Assembly (NCBI RefSeq): GCF_900102855.1
Contig: NZ_FMWD01000005.1
Coordinates: 169,203 to 233,202 of the forward strand
Direction: 5' to 3'
DNA: 64,000 nt
Source: Thiohalomonas denitrificans
GTDB taxonomy: Bacteria > Pseudomonadota > Gammaproteobacteria > Thiohalomonadales > Thiohalomonadaceae
Below are positions 62,963 through 64,000 of the stretch, in pieces. The position numbers and the translations under genes are program-made. The notes below the pieces were generated by a model. It had not been told where the DNA came from, did not search any database, and saw nothing but the letters and a program-made list of their open reading frames with translations. Position 1 is the first letter of the stretch, and each line of letters opens with the position of its first letter.

Positions 62963-64000
62963 TCGCCAAGCCCTCCAAGGGCGATCATCTTCTCCCACAT
63001 CGGGCTCGTATAGGTTAAAGCCACAGCCCGGAAGTCACTGTGCCACCAAGCACGGATCCCATTGGATTCCACCGGGCGCTCAGTCGTCCAGCGCCCTTGG
63101 TTTTTGAAGCCCATCATGTCGAAATTATTCTCCCCGAAGGTATCCAAGGGCTCCAAGGGATTAGCCGCCGCCGCAAACGATCTCGCCGGAATGGCTTCTG
63201 CCAAGAGCTTGAACTGTGTGTGCAGCTTGGCCGCTTCAGTATCGGCCGCGCTGTCCTGGTCCGAAGCAAAGAGGACATCGCCGGTGTAACTGAAAACCGC
63301 ATCGTCCGGCTCGAACCGGCTGAAAAACGGCTCAAGGCGGAAGGTCTCTTTGTCGAGCGAAAGCACTCCACTCTGCCCGTCATAGGCTCCGTTGTAGCCC
63401 CAGCCGCCGTGCTGATGCCCCATCAAGGGAGCGATAAGCAGCGAATCACTGCCTTTGGCGATTTCCTGCGCCACCCACGTGTGCCGACCTTTTTGGTTGT
63501 CAAAAGTGAACACTTTAATAATCACATCCCAGACGTTGCTGTTGACGTTTTCACTGGGGTTGGGGTTTTCGACCACGTCCTCGCCGCTGGAGTAGAAGTT
63601 GTAGGTCTCCGTCCCCAATGCACCTCGGAAGCGATTACCCCAGGTGAGGGCCTGCCGGGCATCGGTAAACAACGTGTGCCACTTGTCAGCGAAGAGCTTA
63701 TCTGAGCCATCCAAGCCGCGGTACGGCTACCAGCTATCTTCGGTCATCAACCCAACCATTTCGTTACCGTCCCGTCCATTGGCTTGCGAATGGGCGTAGG
63801 CCTCAATCGGAACGGCGGCATTGATCATGTAGTAACGGGTCGCGGGAAAGTCCGCTTTGGCGATGGCACTGGAGGCGACCATGTTCCCGAGGCTATGGGC
63901 GGCAACGGTCACATCGCCGGAGACAAAGCTCAGCCGCTCGCGCAGCTTGTGCCCGGTGATGAAGGCGTATGGCTGCCACTCCAGTGCATCTCACGGCTCG
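62959..64000 (-). pseudogene. Alpha/beta hydrolase, copy 2, with internal stops; runs off the window
   Basis: Reading from the window end: ALEWQPYAFITGHKLRERLSF, then VTVAAHSLGNMVASSAI (lipase-type elbow with Ser), AAVPIEAY, MTEDSW, TAG, then GLDGSDKLFADKWHTLF to the C-terminus at 62959. Copy 1 has Lys (AAG) after TEDSW where this copy has TAG (63727-63729). A second in-frame TGA lies at 63991-63993. Unless the stops are sequencing errors, the gene is dead; its partner gene downstream is intact. Confidence 0.75.

Overview
The window comes from a sulfur-oxidising gammaproteobacterium, probably related to the Chromatiales/Ectothiorhodospiraceae. The main reason is a nearly complete reverse-type dissimilatory sulfite reductase locus in the order dsrA-B-E-F-H-C-M-K-L-J-O-P-N-R (37048-50203), the order known from Allochromatium vinosum. 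Siroheme synthase (cysG), a rhodanese and a cysteine-less DsrC homologue lie nearby. No phototrophy genes are visible, so a chemolithotroph is the simpler reading. No rRNA, tRNA or CRISPR array was recognised.

Layout. 1-8.9 kb: 3' end of mfd, csiV, a purine salvage pair (methylthioinosine phosphorylase, hpt), an MscS-type channel, nagZ, an L,D-transpeptidase, a CYTH triphosphatase and a quinone-oxidoreductase-like enzyme. 9-11.3 kb: mtaB and rdgC. 11.5-18.6 kb: a type II secretion operon gspC-D-E-F-G-H on the minus strand, without gspI-N. 18.7-24.6 kb: two signalling pairs, a NarL/NarX-like pair in convergent orientation and a TtrSR-like pair whose kinase has a PhnD-like periplasmic sensor. 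24.6-28.5 kb: a PatZ-type lysine acetyltransferase back to back with an HDAC-family deacetylase. 28.5-31.5 kb: ergothioneine genes egtB-egtD plus a Crp/Fnr regulator. 32-34.5 kb: Hsp20, pabB and the cysteine-less DsrC homologue. 34.7-36.4 kb: a minus-strand operon of a 58-residue protein, a helical protein and a stand-alone Cas6/Cmx6-like protein, divergent from dsr. 37-52.9 kb: dsr locus followed by a NarX/NarL-type two-component system where A. vinosum has dsrS. 53-57.1 kb: rhlE, an S24 peptidase, rhodanese, cysG. 57.1-64 kb: an accessory region with a palindromic repeat, unknown genes, a decayed REP-associated transposase, and a tandem duplication of an alpha/beta-hydrolase plus a secreted carboxypeptidase-regulatory-like protein; the second hydrolase copy has stop codons.

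Two families of non-coding repeats run through the window. One is a 337-388 bp MITE-like element with about 32-bp terminal inverted repeats, present three times (1453, 21421, 31727), each abutting a gene. The other is a set of intergenic arrays of degenerate 7-9 bp units such as CCACAGAGG, CCACGGGG and TAGTGGCGAG, usually arranged as inverted arms. They separate genes inside the gsp and dsr operons and in several cases encode the last codons and stop of the gene before them.

How the genes fit together: DsrAB oxidises sulfur to sulfite, DsrEFH and DsrC relay sulfur, DsrMKJOP couples to the quinone pool, DsrL feeds or withdraws reductant, and DsrN plus CysG make the siroamide cofactor. The most unusual item is the Cas6-like operon next to this locus together with the cysteine-free DsrC homologue.
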